In this document: one piece after another, positions 50,933 through 58,771 of the stretch
Numbering within the stretch: position 1 is the stretch's first letter
How the letters are laid out: every line of letters starts with the position of its first letter
NCBI GenBank assembly: GCA_943370355.1
Contig: CALRQP020000009.1
Coordinates: 62,001 to 126,000 of the forward strand
Direction of reading: 5' to 3'
Source: JADCGM01 sp943370355
GTDB taxonomy: Bacteria > Pseudomonadota > Alphaproteobacteria > Sphingomonadales > Sphingomonadaceae
Length of the DNA: 64,000 bases
Position numbers and translations under genes: made by a program
Notes under the pieces: model-generated
Told to the model about the DNA's origin: nothing
The model's database searches: none
The model's input: the letters and a program-made list of their open reading frames with translations, nothing else

Positions 50933-51871
50933 TCAGCCACCGATGCTTTCGAACACTGACCAGCCCGTGCGCTGCGCCAGCCGTTCGAGCGCGAGTGCGC
51001 CGAGTTTCGAAGTACCGCGCGAATTGAGGCCTGGCGACCAGACTGCGATCGAGGCGCGCCCCGGCGCGATGGCGAGGATGCCGCCTCCAACGCCTGACTT
51101 GCCCGGCAGGCCGACGCGGTAGGCGAACTCGCCCGAGCCGTCATAATGACCGCAGGTCAGCATCAGCGCGTTGATGCGCCGCGCCCGCTCCGCCGACACG
51201 ATCCGTTTGCCCGACCCCGGTTCGACTCCGCCGGCCATCAGGAAGCGCCCCGCCAGCGCGAGTTGCCGGCAACTCAGCGCGAGTGCGCATTGGTGGAAAT
51301 AGACGCCGAGCGCATGCTCGACCGTATGCTCGATATTGCCGAAGGCCCGCATGTAATTGGCAAGCGCGAAATTGCGGAAGCCCGTCTGCTGCTCGGCGGC
51401 CGCGACGCGCTCGTCGATGAAGATATCGTCTTCGCCCGCGAGCGTCCGCACGAAGCGCAGGATTTCGCCGATCGCGTCGCGCGGCGCGCCGGTCCCGAGG
51501 ATCATGTCGGCGACGACGATCGCACCGGCGTTGATGAACGGATTGCGCGGAATGCCCGATTCGGTTTCGAGCTGGACGATCGAATTGAACGCGCTGCCCG
51601 AGGGTTCGCGGCCAACCCGCGCCCAGACGGCGTCGCCCGCCGCACCGAGTGCGAGCGTCAGGCTGAACACCTTGGAGATGCTCTGGATTGAGAAGGGCAA
51701 ATTGGCATCGCCGCCGAGGTGTTGGGTTCCGTCGGCTTCGACCACGGCGATTCCGAAGCGTGTCGGATCAACCTCGGCAAGCGGCGGAATATAGGACGCG
51801 GGCGTACCGCGATCGACAGCCCGCGCCATTTCGGCAGCGATGTCGGACACGATTGTTGCGAGGTCAGCCAT
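50933..51871 (-). CDS. glsA: glutaminase A
   Basis: A 312-residue serine-dependent-fold glutaminase converting glutamine to glutamate and ammonia. Diagnostic segments are 'ADLATIVSDIAAEMARAVDRG', the SxxK motif in 'PFSIQSISKVFSLTLAL', 'SGIPRNPFINAGAIVVADM', 'NFALANYMRAFGNIEHTVE', and 'GLPGKSGVGGGILAIAPGR'. ATG 51871 has GGAGAGG ahead. Length is normal. It is divergent from the haloalkane dehalogenase gene. It may serve nitrogen supply or acid resistance. Confidence 0.96.
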   Translation of the reverse strand: MADLATIVSDIAAEMARAVDRGTPASYIPPLAEVDPTRFGIAVVEADGTQHLGGDANLPFSIQSISKVFSLTLALGAAGDAVWARVGREPSGSAFNSIVQLETESGIPRNPFINAGAIVVADMILGTGAPRDAIGEILRFVRTLAGEDDIFIDERVAAAEQQTGFRNFALANYMRAFGNIEHTVEHALGVYFHQCALALSCRQLALAGRFLMAGGVEPGSGKRIVSAERARRINALMLTCGHYDGSGEFAYRVGLPGKSGVGGGILAIAPGRASIAVWSPGLNSRGTSKLGALALERLAQRTGWSVFESIGG

Positions 51872-51962
51872 GGCCTCTCCTAACAGAGAGCGTGCGCCGC
51901 AAATAGCAGGGGCGCAGTGGCAGGCCGGGTGTGGCGCAAGCGTTGACAGATTCACAATGTAA

Positions 51963-51979
51963 TGGCACGGATAATGCCA
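51963..51979. promoter_or_regulatory. TGGCA-N7-TGCCA palindrome upstream of the dehalogenase gene
   Basis: A perfect 5-base inverted repeat lies 21 bases before the dehalogenase ATG and downstream of a TTGACA-like -35 at 51943-51948. The layout suits an operator for a dimeric regulator, but no -10 element fits at normal spacing, so this is tentative. Confidence 0.3.
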
Positions 51980-51999
51980 ATATAGGGGGAAGACGCGAC

Positions 52000-52899
52000 A
52001 TGCAGGTGCTCCGCACGCCCGACGACCGCTTTGCCGGCCTGGCCGACTATCCGTTCGCGCCGCATTATCGCGATGTGACCGATGCCGACGGCACCGTCCT
52101 TCGCATCCATTATGTCGACGAAGGCCCGCGCGACGCCGCGCCGGTGCTGCTCATGCACGGCGAGCCGAGCTGGTCCTATCTTTACCGCAAGTTCGTGCCG
52201 GCGCTCACCGCCAAGGGGCACCGTGTCGTCGCGCCCGACCTCATCGGTTTCGGCAAGTCGGACAAGCCCGCCGCGCGCACCGATTATACCTATGAGCGGC
52301 ATGTCGACTGGATGAGCCACTGGCTGACCGCGACAGGGCTGACCGGCATCACGCTGTTCTGCCAGGATTGGGGCGGGCTGATCGGCCTGCGCCTTGTCGC
52401 TGCCTTCCCCGATCGCTTTGCGCGGCTCGTCATTGCCAACACCGGCCTGCCGATCGGCACGGGCTGGTCGGAAGGCTTCGACGCCTGGCTCAAATTCAGC
52501 CAGGCCGTGCCGGAATTCCCGGTCGGCTTCATCGTCAACGGCGGCACGACGCGCGACCTGACAGCCGACGAAGTGGCTGCCTATGACGCGCCCTTCCCCG
52601 ATGAGAGCTACAAGGAAGGCGCGCGGCAGTTCCCGACGCTGGTGCCGATTACCCCGGAACACGCCTCGGTCGCCGAGAATATCGCCGCATGGAAGGTCCT
52701 GTCGGCGTTCGAGAAGCCGGTGCTGACCTGCTTCAGCGACAAGGATGCGGTCACCAGGGGCGGCGAACAGGTCATCATCGACCGCATTCCCGGCGCCAAG
52801 GGTCAGAAACATACGATCGTCGAGGGCGGCGGCCACTTCCTGCAGGAAGACGCGCCCGAGCAGCTGTGCACGATCATCGACGACTTCATCCGCGCCTGA
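52000..52899 (+). CDS. haloalkane dehalogenase (HLD-I, DhlA-like)
   Basis: A 299-residue alpha/beta hydrolase. It aligns closely with Xanthobacter DhlA: 'RTPDDRFAGLADYPFAPHY', 'LLMHGEPSWSYLYRKFVP' (oxyanion), and the nucleophile-halide pair D123-W124 in 'LFCQDWGGLIGLRL'. A cap follows, with the catalytic acid near D247/D249 ('CFSDKDAV') and base H279 ('EGGGHFLQED'). The reaction replaces a carbon-bound halogen with OH. The start is ATG 52000. DUF1330 gene follows after 11 bases. The HLD-I class includes enzymes with little activity on halogenated alkanes, so the true substrate needs testing. Confidence 0.9.
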   Translation: MQVLRTPDDRFAGLADYPFAPHYRDVTDADGTVLRIHYVDEGPRDAAPVLLMHGEPSWSYLYRKFVPALTAKGHRVVAPDLIGFGKSDKPAARTDYTYERHVDWMSHWLTATGLTGITLFCQDWGGLIGLRLVAAFPDRFARLVIANTGLPIGTGWSEGFDAWLKFSQAVPEFPVGFIVNGGTTRDLTADEVAAYDAPFPDESYKEGARQFPTLVPITPEHASVAENIAAWKVLSAFEKPVLTCFSDKDAVTRGGEQVIIDRIPGAKGQKHTIVEGGGHFLQEDAPEQLCTIIDDFIRA

Positions 52900-52910
52900 A
52901 GGAACCGCCC

Positions 52911-53330
52911 GTGGACGTTACCAACGAAGTCTACCCGACCTCCGACAAAGCCGTGGCCTTCTTCGCCGACGCGGCCGATCACGGCCCGATGGTCATGGTC
53001 AATCTGCTGAAGTTCAAACCGAAGGCCGAATATCCCGACGGGTCGGACGCCGACCTGACCGGTGCCGAGGCCTATGCGCGCTACGGTCAGGCCGTCCAGG
53101 CGTGCCTCGCCGCCGTCGGTGGCCGCGCCATCTATGCGGGGCCGGTCACCGGCATCATCCTCGGCGATGTCGGCGAGCTATGGGACATGGTCGCGCTCGC
53201 CGAATATCCGTCCCCTGCCGCGATGATGCAGATGGTCGCGCTGCCGGAGTATAAGGCGATCGAAGTCCACCGCATCGCGGGGCTGGCGGGCCAGCTCAAC
53301 ATCCGTACCAAACCGGGCGGGGTCGGTTAG
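52911..53330 (+). CDS. DUF1330-family protein
   Basis: A 139-residue protein of the dimeric alpha-beta barrel type. 'GPMVMVNLLKFKPKAEYP' gives strand 1, 'AEAYARYGQAVQACLAAVGGRAIYAGPV' the helix and second strand, and 'WDMVALAEYPSPAAMMQMVALPEYKAIEVHRIAGLAGQLN' the second half, typical of DUF1330. The start is GTG with AAGGAA six bases ahead, in the same transcript as the dehalogenase. Related proteins act on small hydrophobic substrates or have unknown roles. Its stop overlaps the convergent beta-propeller stop by four bases. Confidence 0.88.
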   Translation: MDVTNEVYPTSDKAVAFFADAADHGPMVMVNLLKFKPKAEYPDGSDADLTGAEAYARYGQAVQACLAAVGGRAIYAGPVTGIILGDVGELWDMVALAEYPSPAAMMQMVALPEYKAIEVHRIAGLAGQLNIRTKPGGVG

Positions 53331-54568
53331 GCGACTGAGACCCGCGCGAGCTTGCCCATCGACGACCAGTAAAGATCCCGGCCCCAGCCCGGGCTCGGGA
53401 ACACCACGCCCTGCGTCAGACCGCCGACGCGCACCCGGCCACGTTCGGCCCCGGTCTCGATATCCAGCACCACGACATGCTCGCCGCCTGCGCCGAAGTC
53501 GTTGGTCACGAGCTCGCCGCTGCGGGGATAAAGAAGCATGTGGCTCGCCACGCCGAAGCGGTCCTTGCGCCACAGTGGCGCGAGCGGTCCTTCGCCGAAG
53601 CGCCACGCCTGCATCATACGGTTCGCTGAATCGAAGCCGACGACGATGCGGCGGCCCTCGTCCACGACGGGCGGATTGGTGATGCTGCCGCGCGGGAGGC
53701 CGCTGACCTCGACCATCTCCCGGTCCTGCGCATCGTCCAGCGACACGCGGATCAGCCGGTTGGCGGTCGGGCTGACGCCGGCGCCGATCATGCGCGTGCG
53801 GTAGCGGTGACGGCCATTGTCCATGAACCAGGCGCTGCCGCCCGCCAGTACCGGATCCCAGCCATAGCTCTGCCGGTTTCCGGCGGCATAGGCGAACACC
53901 CAGGTCGGATCGCGCATCAGGCCAGCCTGATCGTCCCACAAATACCGCAGGATAGACCGCGTGCCGACGATGTACACGGTGTTGCCGACCGCGCTCAGCC
54001 GGGCGATCGACGGCTCCGGCACTTCGAGCGGCGTGTGCAGCTGCTGCATCGTCTCGGGGTCGATCACGCTCAGCAGCGCATTGTGCCGGTCGGACAGGTT
54101 CTTGGTGACGATATAGCCGTTGTCGAGGATGACGAAGCTGTTGTGCGGCTGGTCGACGGGCAGTTCGAGCGAGGCGCGCAACCGGCACTGCCGGTCGAGC
54201 CGGTGCGCGAACCGGCCATAGACGACATAGAGATCGCCATTGGCATGCACCGCCATCCCGCCCGGCCACATCGGCCCGCCGCGCAGCCGCGGCGAGCGAT
54301 CGATCGGACGCAGTGTCTCTGGATCGATACGCTCGACCTGCGCGGTGGTCGGCAGCCCGATCTTGGCGCGCAGTGCCGAATGGCTCAGCAGATAGACCTC
54401 ACCAGGCGCGCCGAGCACGGTCATTGTCGACATCAGCGTGTTGCGGGTGACCGCGCGCAGCGTTTCGCCCAGCTGGAGCCCGAGGCCATCGCCCGACAAC
54501 GGAACGGCCAGCCGCTGCGGTCCGCCGTCCTCGCCCGGCCACGGGCTGTTGAAATATCCCGTGCTCAT
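53327..54568 (-). CDS. beta-propeller-like protein of unknown function
   Basis: A 413-residue cytoplasmic protein (no signal peptide) made of about six or seven propeller-type blades. Repeating units such as 'GGMAVHANGDLYVVYGRF', 'VILDNGYIVTKNLSDR', 'LSAVGNTVYIVGTRSILRYL', 'NPPVVDEGRRIVVGFDSANRM' and 'ELVTNDFGAGGEHVVVLDIETG' resemble PQQ/SMP-30-like propellers. A lactonase-type metal site was not recognised. Its ATG overlaps the stop of the GST-like gene. It may bind or hydrolyse a lactone or lipid-like substrate produced by the neighbouring enzymes. Confidence 0.78.
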   Translation of the reverse strand: MSTGYFNSPWPGEDGGPQRLAVPLSGDGLGLQLGETLRAVTRNTLMSTMTVLGAPGEVYLLSHSALRAKIGLPTTAQVERIDPETLRPIDRSPRLRGGPMWPGGMAVHANGDLYVVYGRFAHRLDRQCRLRASLELPVDQPHNSFVILDNGYIVTKNLSDRHNALLSVIDPETMQQLHTPLEVPEPSIARLSAVGNTVYIVGTRSILRYLWDDQAGLMRDPTWVFAYAAGNRQSYGWDPVLAGGSAWFMDNGRHRYRTRMIGAGVSPTANRLIRVSLDDAQDREMVEVSGLPRGSITNPPVVDEGRRIVVGFDSANRMMQAWRFGEGPLAPLWRKDRFGVASHMLLYPRSGELVTNDFGAGGEHVVVLDIETGAERGRVRVGGLTQGVVFPSPGWGRDLYWSSMGKLARVSVA

Positions 54569-55572
54569 CGTCCGCCCAATGCCGCAACACAGGACGTTGC
54601 GTCCAGCAGCGGTTCGAGGCTGCGCCGTGCGGCGTCTGGCAGCGCCGCAAACCGGGCGCGAAGGTCAGCCAGGCATTTCACCTGATATTTGAACGTGCCC
54701 TGCGTGTAAGGCAGGCCCGAGCTCTCGAAGGCGAAGCTCGGCTCGCCCGCCTCGATCGCTGCGGCATTCGCCAGCAGGAACGGGAAATAGACATCGCCCA
54801 CCACACGCAGCAACGCTTCGACGACAGGTGCCAGCGGCGCATCCCTGGCGTCCCATTCGCCGGCCACGCCCGACATGTCATCGATGTGCAGCAGCCAGCG
54901 GAAGGCATAGGGATAATCGGCGCGCATCATCGCCTCGGGGGTCGGGTCGACGCCGAGTTGCGACAACTGCCCGTACAGGGAGAATTCCGCCAGCGAGGGC
55001 CGGGTGCCGAACAGGCAATGCCGGTCCACGACATGCGATTCGAGCGCCGCCAGCACAGCCCTTGTCGACGCCTCGATCAGCGGGAAATTGGCTTCGGTAC
55101 AGCCAACGATCGCCATGCGGCCGACCTGCCGCGCCCGGAAGTTCTCGGCGTAGCCTTGTGACGTCTCGACCCCGCCGCCCTTTAGCGCATCGAACGCCAG
55201 CCAGCGGCTCATCTGCACCTGATCGACCTCGCGCAGCCAGCGGTAGCCGAACATCGCCTTGGTCAGCCATTCGTCGGCGAAATCCTCGATCAACGCAGCG
55301 AGGAAGGCGCGCGCCGGATCGGGCGGCACGACCGATCGCCCGGCATGCCGTGCTTCGAGATCGTAGATCAGCGGAGTCGAATCATTGTGGAAGCTACCGT
55401 CGGGATATTCGACCACGGGAATGACCGGGGCCTTGACCCGCGATGTCGCGAGACCGTGCGTGGCCGCGCCGTGTACCCAGATATGCGGAATGCGCCGGTA
55501 GCGCAGCACCGCGCGCATTTTCAGCGAATAGGGCGACCCGAGCGCACCGTTCAGCGTGTAGCAGCCGTCCAC
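54565..55572 (-). CDS. glutathione S-transferase-like protein
   Basis: A 335-residue GST-fold protein, longer than the usual 200-230. The thioredoxin-like domain starts 'YTLNGALGSPYSLKMRAVL', with the catalytic Ser or Tyr region in 'GSPYSLK' and 'VPVIPVVEYPDGSFHNDST' holding the cis-Pro and the GSH gamma-glutamyl contact. The helical domain follows ('FADEWLTKAMFGYRWLREVDQ'), and about 100 additional C-terminal residues are unusual. The start is GTG with GAGGAG ahead. It overlaps the propeller gene by four bases and lies 11 bases downstream of the nitronate monooxygenase-like gene. Confidence 0.85.
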   Translation of the reverse strand: MDGCYTLNGALGSPYSLKMRAVLRYRRIPHIWVHGAATHGLATSRVKAPVIPVVEYPDGSFHNDSTPLIYDLEARHAGRSVVPPDPARAFLAALIEDFADEWLTKAMFGYRWLREVDQVQMSRWLAFDALKGGGVETSQGYAENFRARQVGRMAIVGCTEANFPLIEASTRAVLAALESHVVDRHCLFGTRPSLAEFSLYGQLSQLGVDPTPEAMMRADYPYAFRWLLHIDDMSGVAGEWDARDAPLAPVVEALLRVVGDVYFPFLLANAAAIEAGEPSFAFESSGLPYTQGTFKYQVKCLADLRARFAALPDAARRSLEPLLDATSCVAALGGR

Positions 55573-55583
55573 CCCGGGGCTCC

Positions 55584-56525
55584 TCAGGCGTCGAAAGATC
55601 GCGCCGCAGCGAGCTTACCGAGCCGGGCGGAGATTTCAAAGAATTCGGCAACGGTCTCGTCGATGATCTGCTTGGCGGTCTTGACCTCGTCAATGAGGCC
55701 CGCTGTCTGTCCCGCGAGGCCAACCGCCGCTTCCATGTCACCGCCGAAATACAGGTCGAGGATGCGCTTGAACGTGTCGGCGGGCATCAGCCCCGCCTCG
55801 TGGATCGCTGCCGTCCGCTCGGTCTTCAGCGCGCGGATGCAGGGCGAGGCCTTCTTGTTGAGGACGTAAGTCCCCGTCTCCTTCGCATCGAGGATCGCCT
55901 GTTTGTAATTGGCGTGCACCGGACTTTCGGCGCAGCTGACGAAGCGTGTCCCCATCTGCACGGCTTCCGCGCCGAGCGCGAAGGCCGCCGCCATGCCCTT
56001 GCCGTCGCAAATCCCGCCCGCTGCGATCAGCGGCACATCGACAGCGCGGCGGATCGCCTGCAACAGCACCAGCGTCGAGACCTCTTCGGGATTCTTGAAG
56101 CCGCCGCCTTCGGCACCTTCGACAACCAGCCCATCGATCCCCGCCTCGACGCATTTCCGCGCCGCATCGAGCGTCGGCACCGCATGGTAGACGGTGATCC
56201 CCGCTGCCTTCAGCGGCCCGATGAACTTCGCCGGGCTGCCCGCTGAGGTGGTCACGAATTTCACCCCCGACTCGCAGATGAAGCGCAGGATCGCGTCGTC
56301 CTTGAGGAACAGGATCGGCAGGTTAACCCCGAACGGCGCATCGGTGAGGTCGCGCATCTTGAGGATTTCGGCCTTGCACGCCTCGGTCTCGCCCGACGAT
56401 GTCTCGATGATGCCGAGGCCGCCGGCGTTGCACACCGCCGACGCGAGTTGCGACCGGGCGATCCAGCCCATCGGGGCCTGCACGATCGGGTATCGGGCGC
56501 CCGTATGGGCCAGCACGCGGTTCAT
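55584..56525 (-). CDS. nitronate monooxygenase-family flavoprotein
   Basis: A 313-residue TIM-barrel FMN enzyme of the NMO/2-nitropropane dioxygenase family. The opening 'YPIVQAPMGWIARSQLASAVCNAGG' has the FMN-binding 'QAPMG' motif, 'FGVNLPILF' follows, then 'GLVVEGAEGGGF' and 'VPLIAAGGICDGKGMAAAFALGAEAVQMGTRF' with the phosphate-binding GGI and GT. It may oxidise alkyl nitronates, but many members are not true NMOs and reduce enoyl-type substrates. It lies 8 bases after the MBL-fold hydrolase gene in a leftward four-gene run. Confidence 0.9.
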   Translation of the reverse strand: MNRVLAHTGARYPIVQAPMGWIARSQLASAVCNAGGLGIIETSSGETEACKAEILKMRDLTDAPFGVNLPILFLKDDAILRFICESGVKFVTTSAGSPAKFIGPLKAAGITVYHAVPTLDAARKCVEAGIDGLVVEGAEGGGFKNPEEVSTLVLLQAIRRAVDVPLIAAGGICDGKGMAAAFALGAEAVQMGTRFVSCAESPVHANYKQAILDAKETGTYVLNKKASPCIRALKTERTAAIHEAGLMPADTFKRILDLYFGGDMEAAVGLAGQTAGLIDEVKTAKQIIDETVAEFFEISARLGKLAAARSFDA

Positions 56526-56533
56526 CAGCGATC

Positions 56534-57622
56534 CTATTTCAGGCGTTTCTCGTCGATCGCGGTGCCACCCGCAGGCATCGAGAACATCATGCCATCTTCG
56601 CCGACGATGAGCTTCCCGCCGAAATGGGAGGGGGCGTCGCCGAGGAACGCCGGATAGACGAAGCGCATCGGTAGCGGCGGCACCAGATGGTTGAGCACGA
56701 GCTCTCGCACGCCTGCCTGCTTGGCGACGTTCGCCGCCTGCTCGGGCGTCGTGTGATAGTTGAGAATGTCGCGCGTGATCTGCGCGGTGTTGGCGAGGCC
56801 CTTTTTCGCAAGCGCCTCGGTCAAAATGCCGACGAGTCGCGGCTGCAGCGCCTCATGCACGAGCAGGTCGGCACCCTTGGCAGCGGCGATCAGAGACGGC
56901 GAGGGGATGGTGTCGCCGCTCACCACGACCGAGCGCCCCTTGTAATCGAAACGATAGCCGACCGCTGGATCGATCGGGCCATGATTGACGCGAATCGCGG
57001 TGATTTTCACCCCGCCGTCGTCAAGCGCGACCGCCGTGTCGCCCGACCCCTTGGCAGGCAGCGCGAAGGGCAGCGCCGTGCCGCCGGCGCCCTGCGGCGG
57101 CAGGATGCGCGGTCCGTGATGCGCGACGCGGTAGCCGGTATCGAGCCGGTAGGCCGCGTTGAAGCCCGCGACGACCTGATCGACGCCCGCCGGGCCATGG
57201 ATGGGGAGCGGCGACGTCGCCGACGCCCCGGACCAGCGCATGAGCATGATCGGACCGAGTCCGTCGATATGGTCGGAGTGGAAATGCGTCAGGAACAGCC
57301 CCTCGATACGCCCCGCGGGAATCCCGATCGTCGCCAGCGACCGCGACGATCCTTCGCCCGCGTCCACCTCAAAGATCCGCTGTCCGGCGATGACGATCGT
57401 GCACGGCCCGGCACGGGTCGGATCAGGCAGCGGCGATCCTGTCCCGCAAAGCACGACATGCAGGCCGTCAGGGAGGCCCGCCGTGGCATCACGACCGACC
57501 CGCTGCGTCGCCACGCGCTTCAGCAGCGCCGTGCCGATTTGCACCTGAAACACGCGGACCAGTCCCAGCCCCGCAACCACGACGGCAATCGCCACAACGA
57601 TCCGCGTCCACCGCTTGCTCAT
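56534..57622 (-). CDS. metallo-beta-lactamase fold hydrolase, exported or anchored
   Basis: A 362-residue hydrolase with an N-terminal hydrophobic helix ('IVVAIAVVVAGLGLVRVF'). The zinc motif is 'GLFLTHFHSDHIDGLGPIML', with an earlier 'IFEVDAGEGSSRSLA', and later 'VVVSGDTIPSPSLIAAAKGADLLVHEAL' and 'YHTTPEQAANVAKQAGVRELVLNHL'. These match the ribonuclease Z/arylsulfatase-like MBL subgroup. GGGGAGGA precedes the ATG. First gene of the leftward block; substrate unknown. Confidence 0.9.
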   Translation of the reverse strand: MSKRWTRIVVAIAVVVAGLGLVRVFQVQIGTALLKRVATQRVGRDATAGLPDGLHVVLCGTGSPLPDPTRAGPCTIVIAGQRIFEVDAGEGSSRSLATIGIPAGRIEGLFLTHFHSDHIDGLGPIMLMRWSGASATSPLPIHGPAGVDQVVAGFNAAYRLDTGYRVAHHGPRILPPQGAGGTALPFALPAKGSGDTAVALDDGGVKITAIRVNHGPIDPAVGYRFDYKGRSVVVSGDTIPSPSLIAAAKGADLLVHEALQPRLVGILTEALAKKGLANTAQITRDILNYHTTPEQAANVAKQAGVRELVLNHLVPPLPMRFVYPAFLGDAPSHFGGKLIVGEDGMMFSMPAGGTAIDEKRLK

Positions 57623-57742
57623 GCCGATCCTCCCCGTCTTTCGCCGAGCATGCGCCGAGGTTATGACATTATCAATGCCGAAACCTTGCCATCGGGCCCC
57701 GAACTGTTAGCGTAAGCCTGTACTTCGAGCGGGGAACAGCCA

Positions 57743-58126
57743 ATGCGAACCATCATGCGCCTCCTGATCGGCCTCGTCGGCCTGTTCAACATCGCTGTCG
57801 GCCTCGGCTTCCTGGTCTACCCCGCAAAGCTCGGAGCCGCCTTCTTCCTGACGCCCGTCGGCTCGCAAGGCCTGGCTACCCTGCGCGCCGACTTCCCCGG
57901 CTTCTTCATCGGCGCCTCGATCTTCGCGCTGATCGGCGCCTGGCGCGCCCAAGCGACCCCGCTGTTCGTTCCCATCGTCATGCTCGGCCTCGCCATTTTC
58001 GGACGCTTCGTCAGCCTCGCAATCGACGGGGTTGGGCCAGAAGCCATCCCGCCTATGATCGTCGAAGCGATCATGCTCACCCTGTTGCTTACCGGCGTGC
58101 GCGTGTTTGGCCGTGCCAGCCGCTGA
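57743..58126 (+). CDS. DUF4345 membrane protein
   Basis: A 127-residue protein with four hydrophobic helices. The DUF4345 style is visible in 'LIGLVGLFNIAVGLGFLVYPAKL', 'QGLATLRADFPGFFIGASIFALIG' and 'GVGPEAIPPMIVEAIML'. The function is unknown. GGGGAAC is ahead of the ATG. Its last codons overlap the start of the TetR gene, so the two are co-translated and the protein may be part of a self-regulated pair. Confidence 0.86.
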   Translation: MRTIMRLLIGLVGLFNIAVGLGFLVYPAKLGAAFFLTPVGSQGLATLRADFPGFFIGASIFALIGAWRAQATPLFVPIVMLGLAIFGRFVSLAIDGVGPEAIPPMIVEAIMLTLLLTGVRVFGRASR

Positions 58127-58697
58127 GTCCCCCGACGGCCGCCGCCGCCGCTCGGAGCGGAGCCGTGATGCGATCATCGCCGCGATGCTCGACCTCGTCG
58201 CAGACGGCGCGATCACGCCGAGCGCCGAAGATGTCGCTGCCCGAGCCGGCGTCGGCTTGCGCAGCGTCTTCCGCCACTTCCGCGACATGGAGAGCCTCTA
58301 CCGCGAAATGTCCGCGCGGCTGGCGCAGCAATATGACAGCTGGCAGCTCCCCTTCGAGTCCGCCGACTGGCGCGGCCGGCTGGCCGAAACGGTTGACCGT
58401 CGCCTGACCACCTATGAGCGGCTCATGCCCTTCAAACGCGCGGCCGATGCGCATCGCCACGAGTCGCAGGTTCTTCAGTCGGACTATGCCCACAGCCTCG
58501 CGATCATGCGGTCCCGGCTCGAATCGATTCTGCCCGAGGGGGCCGTGGCCGACCGCGCCTTGGTCGAATCGCTCGACCTTCTGCTCAGTTTCGAGGTGTG
58601 GCAGCGGCTGCGCAGCGAGCAGCACCTGCCGGTCGCGGATGCGCGGGCGGTAATCGAAACGCAAATCCTCAAACTCACCCGCGGAATCGCTGGCTGA
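58113..58697 (+). CDS. TetR-family transcriptional regulator
   Basis: A 194-residue regulator. The N-terminal HTH is 'RRSERSRDAIIAAMLDLVADGA' then 'PSAEDVAARAGVGLRSVFRHFRDMESLY'. The C-terminal ligand and dimer part is helical and unlike known subfamilies. GTG 58113 is preferred; TTG 58107 is also possible. It overlaps the DUF4345 gene by 14 bases. Direct targets probably include its own operon and possibly the divergent MBL-GST-propeller block. Confidence 0.87.
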   Translation: MPAAESPDGRRRRSERSRDAIIAAMLDLVADGAITPSAEDVAARAGVGLRSVFRHFRDMESLYREMSARLAQQYDSWQLPFESADWRGRLAETVDRRLTTYERLMPFKRAADAHRHESQVLQSDYAHSLAIMRSRLESILPEGAVADRALVESLDLLLSFEVWQRLRSEQHLPVADARAVIETQILKLTRGIAG

Positions 58698-58771
58698 CGT
58701 CACGCACTGTTTGCATGGCGCATCGACACCGCTACAGTTGCGCAACGAGCGGCGGGGGCGGACTCAGAACG

